Assembly: GCA_963831535.1 (NCBI GenBank)
Contig: CAWHQP010000007.1
Span: 248,001-312,000 of the forward strand
Origin: Bog-756 sp963831535
Lineage (GTDB): Bacteria > Actinomycetota > Acidimicrobiia > Acidimicrobiales > RAAP-2
Reading direction: 5' to 3'
DNA length: 64,000 bases
Shown: positions 9,727 to 18,314 of the stretch, piece after piece
Numbering within the stretch: position 1 is the stretch's first letter
How the letters are laid out: each line of letters starts with the position of its first letter
The notes under the pieces: generated by a model
Seen by the model: the letters and a program-made list of their open reading frames with translations, nothing else
Told to the model about the DNA's origin: nothing
Database searches by the model: none
Translations under genes and position numbers: made by a program

Positions 9727-12702
9727 TTGCCGAAGAAGATCCGCGTCTACGAGCTCGCTCATGAGCTCGGACTGACCAACAAAGAGGCGCTCGACCTGTG
9801 CCTATCCCTGGGGATGGGCGTGAAGAGCCACTCCTCGTCCATCGAGGACGCCCAAGCCGACCGCGCCCGCAGGAAGGCTGACCGGGAGGGCCTCCGTCGC
9901 CCCGTCCAGCCCGAGGAGCCCGCTGCGCCGGCCAAGAAAGCCGCGGCGACCAAGAAGGCCGCGGCCAGGAAGACCGCGCCGGATTCGACGCTCGGGACCG
10001 AACCCCGACCCGACGTCACGACGTCGGACGGACCCGTTCTGTCCCCCGTCGGTGATGACGAACCGTCGGCGTCTCCGCCCGACGCCCCCTCCACCCCGCC
10101 GATCAAGCGGACCGGCGCACGACTGGTGACCAGCCGACCGGCCTCCGAGCAGCCTCCCGTGGCCGCACCCCGGGCCCCGGCTCCCGCCCCGGCCACGCCC
10201 CTTCGGCCCACCGCCCCCGCCGTACCGGCCGCCCGAACCCCGGCGCCGACACCCGCGCCCGCGCCGGTGGCCCCGGCGGCACAAGCCCAGCCGGCCGCAC
10301 CGTCGGCCCCGCCCTCCGCACCGTCGGCTCCGGCGGCGTCAGCGCCCGCTCCCGCACCGGCCGCACCCCGGCCCCCGGCCCCGCCCCAGGCGGCGGCCAG
10401 CCCCGCCGCCCCGCCGGTCGCCCCTCCCTCGGCGCCCGTGCATCCACCGACGAGCGCCTCCGGGCGACCCATTCCGCCCCCTCCCGGTGGCCCTCCCCGT
10501 TCGGTGACCGGCAAGCCCATTCCTCCTCCTCCGGGAGCCGGTGGACGACGTCCGGCCCCGGCTGGGTCCCGTCCCAGCGGTCCGGGAGGTTTCGCCGGCC
10601 GAACCGGCGGGCCGAGTTCGTCTGGGGGGCGTCCCGGCGGCGCCACCCGCACGGGTGGTCCCGGCGGCGGCGGAGGCTTCGGTGCCCGGCCCGGTGGCGG
10701 CTCGAGTGGTGGTTACGGCGGACGTCCCGGAGGCGGTCCCGGGGGTGGACCCGGAGGCGGTCCCGGAGGTCCTGGTGGACCCGGGGGTCGTGGAGGTCCC
10801 GGCGTGGGCCGCGGCCGTCCCAACCAACGTCGACCCCGTCGTCGTCGGCGCAACCTCGAAGAGCTCGAGCCGACCCAGCTGACCGCGTATGCCCCCTCGA
10901 CGGCACCAGTGCCCGACACCGAGGTCATCATCGAGCGCGGCTCCACCGCCCGCGATCTGGGCCCGAAGCTCAACCGGTCGGCTGGAGACGTCATCCGGTT
11001 CCTCCTCCTCCAGGGGGAGATGGTGACGGCCACCCAGTCCCTCACCGACGACATGATCGACCTGTTCGCCGCCGAACTGGGCGCCGATGTCCGCTTGGTG
11101 GACCCGGGCGAGGAGCGCGAGGCCGAGCTCCTGGCCAAGTTCTTCGACGACGATGACGAGGAAGAGGACGATGCCGATCTGCGGCCGCGGCCTCCGGTGG
11201 TCACGGTCATGGGCCACGTCGACCACGGCAAGACGCTCCTGTTGGACCGGATCCGTTCGGCCAACGTGGTGGCCGGCGAGGCCGGGGGCATCACCCAGCA
11301 CATCGGCGCCTACCAGGTCGACTGGAACGGTCACCCGATCACCTTCATCGACACCCCGGGTCACGAAGCGTTCACCGCCATGCGGGCCCGCGGGGCCGAG
11401 GTCACCGACATCGTGGTGCTGGTGGTGGCGGCCGACGACGGCGTGATGCCCCAGACCATCGAGGCCATCGACCACGCCAAGGCCGCTGACGTGCCCATCG
11501 TCGTGGCCGTCAACAAGATCGACCGGGAGGAGGCCGACCCCAACCGGGTGCTGCAACAGCTGTCCGAGCACGGGCTGGTGCCCGAGGCCTGGGGCGGCGA
11601 CACGATCACCGTCGAAATCTCGGCACTGCAGAATCTGGGCATCGACGACCTGCTGGAGCAGATCATCCTGGTGGCCGAAGTGGAGGAGCTGGTGGCCTCA
11701 CCCGAGGGACGGGCCCGCGGCGTGGTCCTCGAGGCCGAACTGGAGATCGGCCGCGGCCCGGTGGCTTCGGTGATCGTCGAGCGCGGAACCCTCCGTGTCG
11801 GCGACCCCATCGTGGCCGGAGCGGCCTGGGGCAAGGTCAAGGCCCTGGTGGACGACCACGGTGAGCAGATCAAAGAAGCACCCCCCTCCACCCCGGTGCA
11901 GGTTCTGGGCTTCTCCGAGCCTCCCGAGGCCGGAGACGAATTCCGGGTGGCACCCGAGCTGGCCCAGGCCCGCACCATCGGTGAGGCCCGGGCCCACCGC
12001 TACCGGGTGGCCGGCCATGTGCCGGCGGCCACCTCCGCCCTCGGCGGGGCCAAGCTGGAGGACCTCTTCGAACAGATCCAGCGGGGTGAGACGGCCACCC
12101 TCAACCTCATCTTGAAGGCCGACGTCCGCGGCTCGTTGGAGGCGGTGACCGAGAGCCTCCGCAAGCTGGAGCGCGACGACGTCAAGCTCAGCTTCGTCCA
12201 CCGCGGGGTGGGCGGGATCACCGAGTCCGACGTGGAGTTGGCCCAGGCCTCTGCGGCCACCATGATCGGGTTCAACGTGCGGCCCGACCGCAGGGCCCGG
12301 GAGATGGCGGCCAAGGTGGGCGTGGAGATCCGTCTCTACGAGATCATCTACAAACTGCTGGAGGATCTCGAGGCGGCCATGCTCGGTCTGCTCTCGCCGG
12401 TCTTCGAGGAGATCGTCACCGGTGAGGCCGAGGTGCGCCAGGTCTTCCGGGTCCCCCGCGTCGGCGCCATCGCCGGCTGCTACGTCCGGGAGGGTGTCAT
12501 CACCCGGGGCTCCAAGGTACGGTTCCTCCGCGACGGGGCGATCATCTGGAAGGGCGCCATCACCTCGCTCCGCCGGTTCAAGGACGACGCCCGGGAGGTG
12601 CAGGCCGGCTTCGAATGCGGGATCGGCCTCTCGGACTACCAGGACCTCCGGGCCGGCGACATCATCGAGACCTTCGACGAGCGGGAGATCCCCCGGACCT
12701 AG
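9727..12702 (+). CDS. infB: Translation initiation factor IF-2
   Basis: GTPase that places initiator tRNA on the 30S subunit and promotes 70S joining. It has 991 residues. Start TTG 9727 is the first start after the in-frame TAA at 9718 and has AAGGAAGGG 9 bases upstream. The IF2 N-terminal subdomain is residues 1-50 (IRVYELAHELGLTNKEALDLC). A Lys/Ala then Pro/Ala-rich linker and a Gly-rich segment (about 300-365) precede a second N-terminal subdomain. The G domain has GHVDHGK at 496-502, DTPGHEAF, NKID and SAL. Beta-barrel domain II and the C-terminal fMet-tRNA-binding domain follow. The reading frame is intact. Confidence 0.97.
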   Translation: MPKKIRVYELAHELGLTNKEALDLCLSLGMGVKSHSSSIEDAQADRARRKADREGLRRPVQPEEPAAPAKKAAATKKAAARKTAPDSTLGTEPRPDVTTSDGPVLSPVGDDEPSASPPDAPSTPPIKRTGARLVTSRPASEQPPVAAPRAPAPAPATPLRPTAPAVPAARTPAPTPAPAPVAPAAQAQPAAPSAPPSAPSAPAASAPAPAPAAPRPPAPPQAAASPAAPPVAPPSAPVHPPTSASGRPIPPPPGGPPRSVTGKPIPPPPGAGGRRPAPAGSRPSGPGGFAGRTGGPSSSGGRPGGATRTGGPGGGGGFGARPGGGSSGGYGGRPGGGPGGGPGGGPGGPGGPGGRGGPGVGRGRPNQRRPRRRRRNLEELEPTQLTAYAPSTAPVPDTEVIIERGSTARDLGPKLNRSAGDVIRFLLLQGEMVTATQSLTDDMIDLFAAELGADVRLVDPGEEREAELLAKFFDDDDEEEDDADLRPRPPVVTVMGHVDHGKTLLLDRIRSANVVAGEAGGITQHIGAYQVDWNGHPITFIDTPGHEAFTAMRARGAEVTDIVVLVVAADDGVMPQTIEAIDHAKAADVPIVVAVNKIDREEADPNRVLQQLSEHGLVPEAWGGDTITVEISALQNLGIDDLLEQIILVAEVEELVASPEGRARGVVLEAELEIGRGPVASVIVERGTLRVGDPIVAGAAWGKVKALVDDHGEQIKEAPPSTPVQVLGFSEPPEAGDEFRVAPELAQARTIGEARAHRYRVAGHVPAATSALGGAKLEDLFEQIQRGETATLNLILKADVRGSLEAVTESLRKLERDDVKLSFVHRGVGGITESDVELAQASAATMIGFNVRPDRRAREMAAKVGVEIRLYEIIYKLLEDLEAAMLGLLSPVFEEIVTGEAEVRQVFRVPRVGAIAGCYVREGVITRGSKVRFLRDGAIIWKGAITSLRRFKDDAREVQAGFECGIGLSDYQDLRAGDIIETFDEREIPRT

Positions 12703-12764
12703 TGACGGGTGTCGCCCGAGACCGGGCGGTTCCGTCCCGGGCGACCGGTGGGAGCAGAAGAACC

Positions 12765-13166
12765 GTGTCCGCCCGTCGGAACGACAATCGGGGCGCGGCC
12801 CCCTACGCCCGTTCCCTTCGGGTCAACCAGGTCCTCCGCCAGGTCCTGGCCGAGGAGCTCGAGCGGTTGGCCGACGCCGACGAGCGGCTGCGACTGGTCA
12901 CGGTGACCTCGGTGGACACCGCCCCCGACCTGCGCCACGCCACGGTCTACCTGAGTTCGCTGACGGAGGACTCGACCGCGGCCCTGGCTGAACGCCGGGC
13001 TCAGCTGCAACGAGCTCTCGGCCGGCAGGTCCGGATGAAGCGCACGCCCCAGCTGGAGTTCGCCGTGGACCCCGCGGTGGTGGCCGGGGGGCGGGTCGAG
13101 GATGTATTGCGGAGGATCCGGAGCGGTGAGGGGAGTCCGGACGCCGGGGACGGCCCGGAGGCATGA
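12765..13166 (+). CDS. rbfA: Ribosome-binding factor A
   Basis: Single KH-like domain protein that binds free 30S subunits and helps 16S rRNA maturation. It has 133 residues from GTG 12765, with a GGAGCAGAAG-type ribosome site at 12751. Family features are RSLRVNQVLRQVLAEELERL, DLRHATVYLS and RVEDVLRRI near the C-terminus. The stop overlaps the truB ATG (ATGA), so the two are probably translationally coupled. Confidence 0.93.
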   Translation: MSARRNDNRGAAPYARSLRVNQVLRQVLAEELERLADADERLRLVTVTSVDTAPDLRHATVYLSSLTEDSTAALAERRAQLQRALGRQVRMKRTPQLEFAVDPAVVAGGRVEDVLRRIRSGEGSPDAGDGPEA

Positions 13167-14056
13167 GCCCCGCCGACGCCGGGACGGTCACCGGACTGGT
13201 GGTGGTGGACAAGGAGGCCGGCTGGACCTCCCATGATGTGGTGGCCCGCTGTCGGAGGATCTTCGGCCAGCGGCGGGTCGGCCATGCCGGAACGCTCGAC
13301 CCCGACGCCACCGGTGTCCTCCTCGTGGGCCTCGGCCGGGCCACCCGGCTGATGCGATTCCTGACCGCCCTGCCCAAGACCTACGAGGGCGAGGTGGTGC
13401 TGGGTACGGCAACCTCCACCCTCGACGCCAGCGGTGAGGTCACCGGAACCTGGGACATGGATTCGGTGGGACTGGCCGACGTGCGCCAGGCGGCGGTGGC
13501 CCTGACCGGGGCCATCGACCAGATCCCCCCGATGGTGTCGGCGGTGAAGGTGGGAGGCCGTCGGCTGCACGCTCTGGCCCGGGAGGGCATCGAGGTGGAC
13601 CGGGTGGCGCGGCCGGTGGTCGTCCACCGCTTCGATGTGGCGCCGGGGCTGGAGCCAGGGGTGTTCCGGGTGGAGGTGGTGTGCTCGTCGGGCACCTACA
13701 TCCGGGTGCTGGCCGCCGACCTCGGGGCGGCACTCGGGGGCGGGGCCCACCTCCGCAACCTCCGGCGGACCCGGATCGGTTCGTTCACCGTCGAGGACGC
13801 CCGAATGCTAGATGAGCTGACTCCGGCGGTGGTGTTGTCCCCGGCCCAGGCCCTGCGGGACCTGGACCAAGTGGTGGTGACGGCCGAGATGCAGCAGCAC
13901 ATCGCCCGAGGACTGCCGCTTGACCGGGTTCCTCTCGGGGTGACCGGCGACGGTCCATGGGGACTCGTCGACAGCGGCCACCGGCTGCTCGCCGTGTACG
14001 AGGCCACCGAGACCGACCGCATCCGTCCCTCGGTGGTGCTGGAGGCGGCCGGATGA
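13163..14056 (+). CDS. truB: tRNA pseudouridine-55 synthase
   Basis: Isomerises U55 in the T-loop of tRNAs. It has 297 residues. It starts with the conserved GLVVVDKEAGWTSHDVV, with RVGHAGTLDPDATGVL containing catalytic Asp46. MVSAVKVGGRRLHALAREG and CSSGTYIRVLAADLG follow, and there is a C-terminal PUA-like part. It overlaps rbfA by 4 bases. Confidence 0.96.
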   Translation: MSPADAGTVTGLVVVDKEAGWTSHDVVARCRRIFGQRRVGHAGTLDPDATGVLLVGLGRATRLMRFLTALPKTYEGEVVLGTATSTLDASGEVTGTWDMDSVGLADVRQAAVALTGAIDQIPPMVSAVKVGGRRLHALAREGIEVDRVARPVVVHRFDVAPGLEPGVFRVEVVCSSGTYIRVLAADLGAALGGGAHLRNLRRTRIGSFTVEDARMLDELTPAVVLSPAQALRDLDQVVVTAEMQQHIARGLPLDRVPLGVTGDGPWGLVDSGHRLLAVYEATETDRIRPSVVLEAAG

Positions 14057-14127
14057 CCGCCCGTCGCTCAGCCCGGGGCCAGGGCCGGCCAGGCAGCGGG
14101 TCCGCAGGGATCTGCCGGCGGCGGCAG

Positions 14128-14133
14128 TAACCT
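14128..14133 (+). promoter_or_regulatory. Putative -10 element (TAACCT) for ribF
   Basis: TAACCT ends 7 bases before GTG 14141, and the region has no Shine-Dalgarno sequence. This is the same spacing as before ispG and proS and suggests a leaderless ribF mRNA starting at or near GTG 14141. Confidence 0.35.
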
Positions 14134-14140
14134 TCCCCGG

Positions 14141-15106
14141 GTGATGGACATCGTGACCGACCTGGCTGCCTGCGTCCCACCGGACGGGGGATCGGCGGTG
14201 ACCATCGGGGCCTACGACGGCGTCCACCTGGGCCACCGGGCCCTCCTCGCCGAGCTGGCCGAACGGGCCCGGGCCGACGGACTGGCCACCGCCGTGGTGA
14301 CGTTCGACCGCCATCCGGCCACGGTTGTCCGTCCCGAATCCGCACCCCGGCTGCTCTGTGACCTGGACCAGAAGCTCGAACTCCTGGAGGCGGCCGGTGT
14401 GGAGCGCACCGTCGTGGTCCACTTCGACGCCGAACGGGCGAACGAGACGGCCGAGGAGTTCGTGGACACCATCCTGGTGGAGGCCCTGGGGGCCCGCCTG
14501 GTGGTGGTGGGGGAGGACTTCCACTTCGGACACGGCCGGAAGGGCAACGTGGCCCTGTTGGCCGAGATGGGGGCCACCGCCGGGTTCGACGTGGACGGGA
14601 TCTCCCTCCGGGGCGCGGCCGACGGGGACGGTGGGGCATTCGAGCCGATCTCCTCGACCCGCATCCGCGGCCTGCTGACCGGGGGCTGGGTGGAGGACGC
14701 CGCCGGGTTGTTGGGCCGGCCCCACCAGATCCGAGGCGTGGTGGTCCACGGTGACCGGCGGGGCGGTGCCGAGCTGGGGTTCCCGACCGCCAACGTGGAC
14801 GTGCCCGCCGCCATCTGTTTGCCCGGCTCGGGTACGTACGCCGGCTGGTATGAGCGACCCGACGGCTCCCGGTGGCCCACGGCCATCTCGGTGGGACGCC
14901 GGCCCACCTTCTACGGGACGGACGGGGAGCTGCTGGTCGAGGCCCACCTGCTGGACTTCTCCGACGACCTCTACGGGGAACGGGCCCGGGTGTCCTTCGT
15001 GGCCCGCCTGCACGACGACATCACGTTCTCGTCGGCCGACGCGCTGGTCGCCCAGATTGAACGGGACGTCGACCGCACCCGGTCCCTCCTGGCGCCAGGG
15101 GACTGA
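14141..15106 (+). CDS. ribF: Bifunctional riboflavin kinase / FAD synthetase
   Basis: Phosphorylates riboflavin to FMN and adenylylates FMN to FAD. The N-terminal nucleotidyltransferase domain carries TIGAYDGVHLGHRALL and VVVGEDFHFGHGRKG, and ISSTRIRGLL closes it. The C-terminal kinase domain has RGGAELGFPTANVDVP (the ATP-binding loop) and GTYAGWYE. It has 321 residues from GTG 14141; ATG 14144 is an equally possible start. Placement after truB is conserved in many bacteria. Confidence 0.95.
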   Translation: MMDIVTDLAACVPPDGGSAVTIGAYDGVHLGHRALLAELAERARADGLATAVVTFDRHPATVVRPESAPRLLCDLDQKLELLEAAGVERTVVVHFDAERANETAEEFVDTILVEALGARLVVVGEDFHFGHGRKGNVALLAEMGATAGFDVDGISLRGAADGDGGAFEPISSTRIRGLLTGGWVEDAAGLLGRPHQIRGVVVHGDRRGGAELGFPTANVDVPAAICLPGSGTYAGWYERPDGSRWPTAISVGRRPTFYGTDGELLVEAHLLDFSDDLYGERARVSFVARLHDDITFSSADALVAQIERDVDRTRSLLAPGD

Positions 15107-15122
15107 CCCCTCTGTTTGAGCC

Positions 15123-15143
15123 GGCCCCGCGCCCGTCGCGGCC
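15123..15143. terminator. Possible bidirectional terminator between convergent genes
   Basis: CCGCG-cccgt-CGCGG with partly pairing GGCC flanks forms a short, very GC-rich hairpin in the 37-base gap between convergent ribF and the acyl-CoA ligase. There is no T-run on either strand, so function is uncertain. Confidence 0.25.
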
Positions 15144-16976
15144 TCAGGCGGTGGCCGGGTCCCCGAGGAGCTCGGTCCGCAGCTCCCGCTTCAGGACCTT
15201 GCCGGCCGGGTTGCGGGGGAGGGGCTCGGAACGGAACCAGAACCGGGAGGGCACGTTGAAGGCGGCCAGCCGCTCAGCGACGAAGCGGGCCAGTTCGTCG
15301 GCTCCCACGTCCTCGCCCGGACGCAGCACCACCACGGCGCCGACCTCCTCGCTGAGCACCGGGTGGGGCACCCCGATCACGGCACAGTCGGCGACGGCCG
15401 GGTGCTCGAACAGGGCGGCTTCCACCTCCACGCAGTAGACGTTCTCCCCGCCCCGGATGATCATGTCCTTGGCCCGATCGACGATGTGGACGAACCCCTC
15501 CTCGTCGATCCGGGCCACGTCCCCGGTGTGCAGCCAGCCCCGGGTGAAGGTGAGGGCGGTCTCGGCGGGACGGTTCCAGTAGCCCCGCACAACGTTGGGG
15601 CCCTTGATCCAAAGCTCCCCGGTGCGGTCGGGGTCGACAGGCTGGTCGAAGGGTGGTTCCTCGCCGTCGTAGTCCTCGGGCACCACGGCCACGTCGCACA
15701 CCGGCGCCGGTGGGCCCACGCTGTCGGGCTTGCGGACGTAGTCGTCGCCGGCGTTCATGGTGGTCATGGCCGACGTCTCGGTAAGGCCGTAGCCGTTGCC
15801 CGGGGCGCCGCCGGGGAAGTGCTCCTTGATCCGGCGGACCAGGTCGGGCGGACACGGCGCCCCGCCGTAGGAGATGGACTTGACCGAAGAGGTGTCGGTG
15901 GTGGCGAAGTTGGGGGAGTCGATGACCTGCATGACCATGGCCGGCACGCCCCCGAAGATGGTGATGCGCTCCCGCTCGATGAGCTCGAGGGCGCGTTCGG
16001 GGTCGAAGTGGTGCATCATGACCAGCTTGCCCCCGGCCGCCGTGTTGGTCACCAGCAGCGCGTGGCAACCGGTGGCGTGGAACAGAGGCACCGACAAGAG
16101 GTTGGCGTTCTGGCCGCCCGAGCCGGGCTCGGTGTCGTCCTTCTTCCGGCGCATGGTCCCGACCACGGAGATGAAGAACAGATTCATCAGGTTGGACGCG
16201 CTGTTGCGGTGGGTCCCCACCGCACCCTTGGGCCTGCCCGTGGTGCCCGAGGTATAGAAGATGGTGGCGTCGTCGTCGGGGTCGATGGTGACCTCGGGCA
16301 GGACCGCCGGATCGGGCACGTCGGCAACCAGGTCGGTGAAGGGGATCACCGGTACCGCCGGTCCTCCGGCCCGCTCCTCGATCGATCCGGTGGCCGTCCG
16401 GCGTCCTCCGGCGGGGTCGGGCTCCTCGCTGCACACGATCATGGCGCCGACCTCGGGCGACTCATGGAGATGGGGTCGGATCCGCTCCCTGCGCTCCTCG
16501 TCCACGAACACCACTGTGGAACCCGAATCGCTCAGGCCGTAGGCCAGTTCGGGACCGGTCCACCAGGCATTGAGGGGGACCACCACGGCGCCGGCGGCGA
16601 TCGTGGCCCAGAAGGCGGTCACCCACTCGGGGAGGTTGCGCATGGCGATGGCCACCCGGTCTCCGGGACGGACCCCGAACCGGTCGATCAGGGTGTGGGC
16701 CAGTCCGGCCACGATGCGGAAGTGCTCGCCAAAGGTGATCCGCTCGTCCTCGTAGACGAGGAAGGTCTGGTCAGCGTGGAGGGCCGACAGCTCGAGGACC
16801 GCCCGCAGCGTGGCCGGGGCCTTCTTCCACGTGCGGGTGGGGACACCGCGGATGGTCAGGGTTTCCATCTCGAATCCCTCGTCCGGGGCGGTGAGGGCCG
16901 CGGTGGCCTCGGCCAGCGTGGGCAGCCCCGACGGCTCGGTCAGCTGTGCCGGTTCCGGATCTGACGTCGGGACCAT
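15144..16976 (-). CDS. AMP-binding acyl-CoA ligase (long-chain fatty-acid type)
   Basis: ANL-superfamily enzyme activating a carboxylic acid to acyl-AMP and then acyl-CoA. It has 610 residues. Core motifs are the P-loop FYTSGTTGRPKGAVGTHRN, GYGLTETSAMTT, WLHTGDVARIDEEGFVHIVDR, KDMIIRGGENVYCVEVEAAL, and the catalytic lysine in NPAGKVLKREL at the C-terminus. It has no membrane segment. The acid substrate cannot be determined. With the WS/DGAT nearby it may supply acyl-CoA for neutral lipid, or it may serve catabolism. Confidence 0.9.
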   Translation of the reverse strand: MVPTSDPEPAQLTEPSGLPTLAEATAALTAPDEGFEMETLTIRGVPTRTWKKAPATLRAVLELSALHADQTFLVYEDERITFGEHFRIVAGLAHTLIDRFGVRPGDRVAIAMRNLPEWVTAFWATIAAGAVVVPLNAWWTGPELAYGLSDSGSTVVFVDEERRERIRPHLHESPEVGAMIVCSEEPDPAGGRRTATGSIEERAGGPAVPVIPFTDLVADVPDPAVLPEVTIDPDDDATIFYTSGTTGRPKGAVGTHRNSASNLMNLFFISVVGTMRRKKDDTEPGSGGQNANLLSVPLFHATGCHALLVTNTAAGGKLVMMHHFDPERALELIERERITIFGGVPAMVMQVIDSPNFATTDTSSVKSISYGGAPCPPDLVRRIKEHFPGGAPGNGYGLTETSAMTTMNAGDDYVRKPDSVGPPAPVCDVAVVPEDYDGEEPPFDQPVDPDRTGELWIKGPNVVRGYWNRPAETALTFTRGWLHTGDVARIDEEGFVHIVDRAKDMIIRGGENVYCVEVEAALFEHPAVADCAVIGVPHPVLSEEVGAVVVLRPGEDVGADELARFVAERLAAFNVPSRFWFRSEPLPRNPAGKVLKRELRTELLGDPATA

Positions 16977-17072
16977 GGATGCTCCTCTCCGTGTCTGGCC
17001 GGCCGACCGCAGCCGCGGGGGATCCGTGGTCGGGGTGTGGTCACGGCGACCGAGCGGGGTGCCACGTCGGAA

Positions 17073-17621
17073 CTACTCGGACTCGGCCACGTGCCGGAAC
17101 ACGTGGGAGCGGTAGAAGGCCAACTCGGCGACGCTCTCTCGGATGTCGTCCATGGCTCGGTGGCCGCCGGCCTTGGTCGGGGCGTCCTTCATGATGTCGG
17201 GATACCAGCGCCGGGCCAGCTCCTTGACCGTCGAGACGTCGATCGAGCGGTAGTGGAGGAACTCCTCGATCTCGGGTAGCTGGGCGGCCAGGAACCGGCG
17301 GTCGGTGCCGATCGAGTTTCCGGCGAGTGGAACCGTTCGGGCCTTCGTCACATGGGAGCGGATGAAGGCCAGCGTGGCATCCCCGGCCTCGGCCAAGGTG
17401 GTGTCCGAGGCGGTGATCTCGGCCAGCAGGCCGCTCCTGGTGTGCATGGCCCGGACGAAGTCGTCCATGCCGTCGAGCTGATCGTGGGTGGCCGACACCA
17501 CGAGGTCCGGTCCCTCGGCCACGATGGCCAGGTCGTCGTCGGTGATCAGCGTGGCCACCTCGACAATGACATGACGCCCGATGTCCAGCCCGGTCATCTC
17601 GAGGTCCATCCACACCAGCAC
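17073..17621 (-). CDS. orn: Oligoribonuclease
   Basis: DEDDh-type 3'-5' exoribonuclease that degrades 2-5-nt RNAs, including pGpG. It has 182 residues from GTG. Exo I is WMDLEMTGLD (Asp6, Glu8). Exo II lies around PLAGNSIGTDRRFL, followed by YRSIDVSTVKELARRWYP. Exo III is KAGGHRAMDDIRESVAEL, with the catalytic His and Asp. Length and all four acidic residues are normal. Single-copy Orn is typical of actinobacteria. Confidence 0.95.
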   Translation of the reverse strand: MLVWMDLEMTGLDIGRHVIVEVATLITDDDLAIVAEGPDLVVSATHDQLDGMDDFVRAMHTRSGLLAEITASDTTLAEAGDATLAFIRSHVTKARTVPLAGNSIGTDRRFLAAQLPEIEEFLHYRSIDVSTVKELARRWYPDIMKDAPTKAGGHRAMDDIRESVAELAFYRSHVFRHVAESE

Positions 17622-17802
17622 GCTGTGACGCTACCGGCTGGGACACCCTCGGGTATCTGATGGTCCGTCAGATTCCGGAGGGCAGGTAGCCGGGCCACCG
17701 GCTCCGGTAGCGACGGACTTCCCGCGGCGTCCCGTTTCCGGTGTCGCCGGAGGCCGCGTGGGAGCGATAGCGTCCCGGGCGGGGAGAAAGTGGAGGCGCC
17801 TG

Positions 17803-18309
17803 GTGGCCCCGGCAGCACACAACGGCATCGACGGGGCGTCGGAGGCGGTGGCCCTCGCGCCGCCCGTCCGGTCGGTGGCCGTGCCAGTGGTCCGCCTCGA
17901 CCCCGATCTCCCGTTGCCCAGCTACGCCCGTGAGGGCGACGCCGGAGCCGACCTGGTGGCCCGGACGACGGTGCGCCTTGCCCCCCGAGGAGGCCGTGTG
18001 CTGGTGCCCACGGGCATCGCCCTCGCCATCCCGCCCGGGTATGCCGGCTTCGTGCAGCCCCGGAGTGGTCTGGCCCTCCGCCACGGCGTGACCTGTCTCA
18101 ACACGCCGGGGCTCATCGACTCGGGTTACCGCGACGAGCTCGCCGTGCTGCTGGTCAACACCGACCCGGACGCGGCCTACGAGGTGCAGCGGGGGGACCG
18201 GATCGCCCAGCTGGTGATCCAACGGGTGGAATCGGCGGATTTCGGTGAGGTCGAGGAGCTGGACGAGAGCCAGCGGGGCCTCGGCGGCTTCGGGTCGACA
18301 GGTCGGTAG
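17803..18309 (+). CDS. dut: dUTP diphosphatase
   Basis: Trimeric dUTPase hydrolysing dUTP to dUMP. Motif 1 is AREGDAGADLVA, motif 2 is QPRSGLALRHGV, motif 3 is TPGLIDSGYRDELAVLL with the catalytic Asp, motif 4 is GDRIAQLVIQ, and motif 5 is QRGLGGFGSTGR at the C-terminus. GTG 17803 is chosen because GGAGG (17792-17796) sits 6 bases upstream. It gives a 168-residue protein with a short N-terminal extension. GTG 17758 upstream and GTG 17878, nearer the usual family length, are alternatives. Confidence 0.93.
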   Translation: MAPAAHNGIDGASEAVALAPPVRSVAVPVVRLDPDLPLPSYAREGDAGADLVARTTVRLAPRGGRVLVPTGIALAIPPGYAGFVQPRSGLALRHGVTCLNTPGLIDSGYRDELAVLLVNTDPDAAYEVQRGDRIAQLVIQRVESADFGEVEELDESQRGLGGFGSTGR

Positions 18310-18314
18310 GTGAC

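Noticed and set aside
10600..10850. Repetitive GGxGGxCCC DNA as a separate repeat element
   Set aside because: It encodes the Gly-rich linker of IF-2 in frame, so it is protein low complexity rather than a DNA element.
15363..16964. 533-codon plus-strand frame over the acyl-CoA ligase
   Set aside because: Antisense shadow of a complete AMP-binding enzyme; no family motif.
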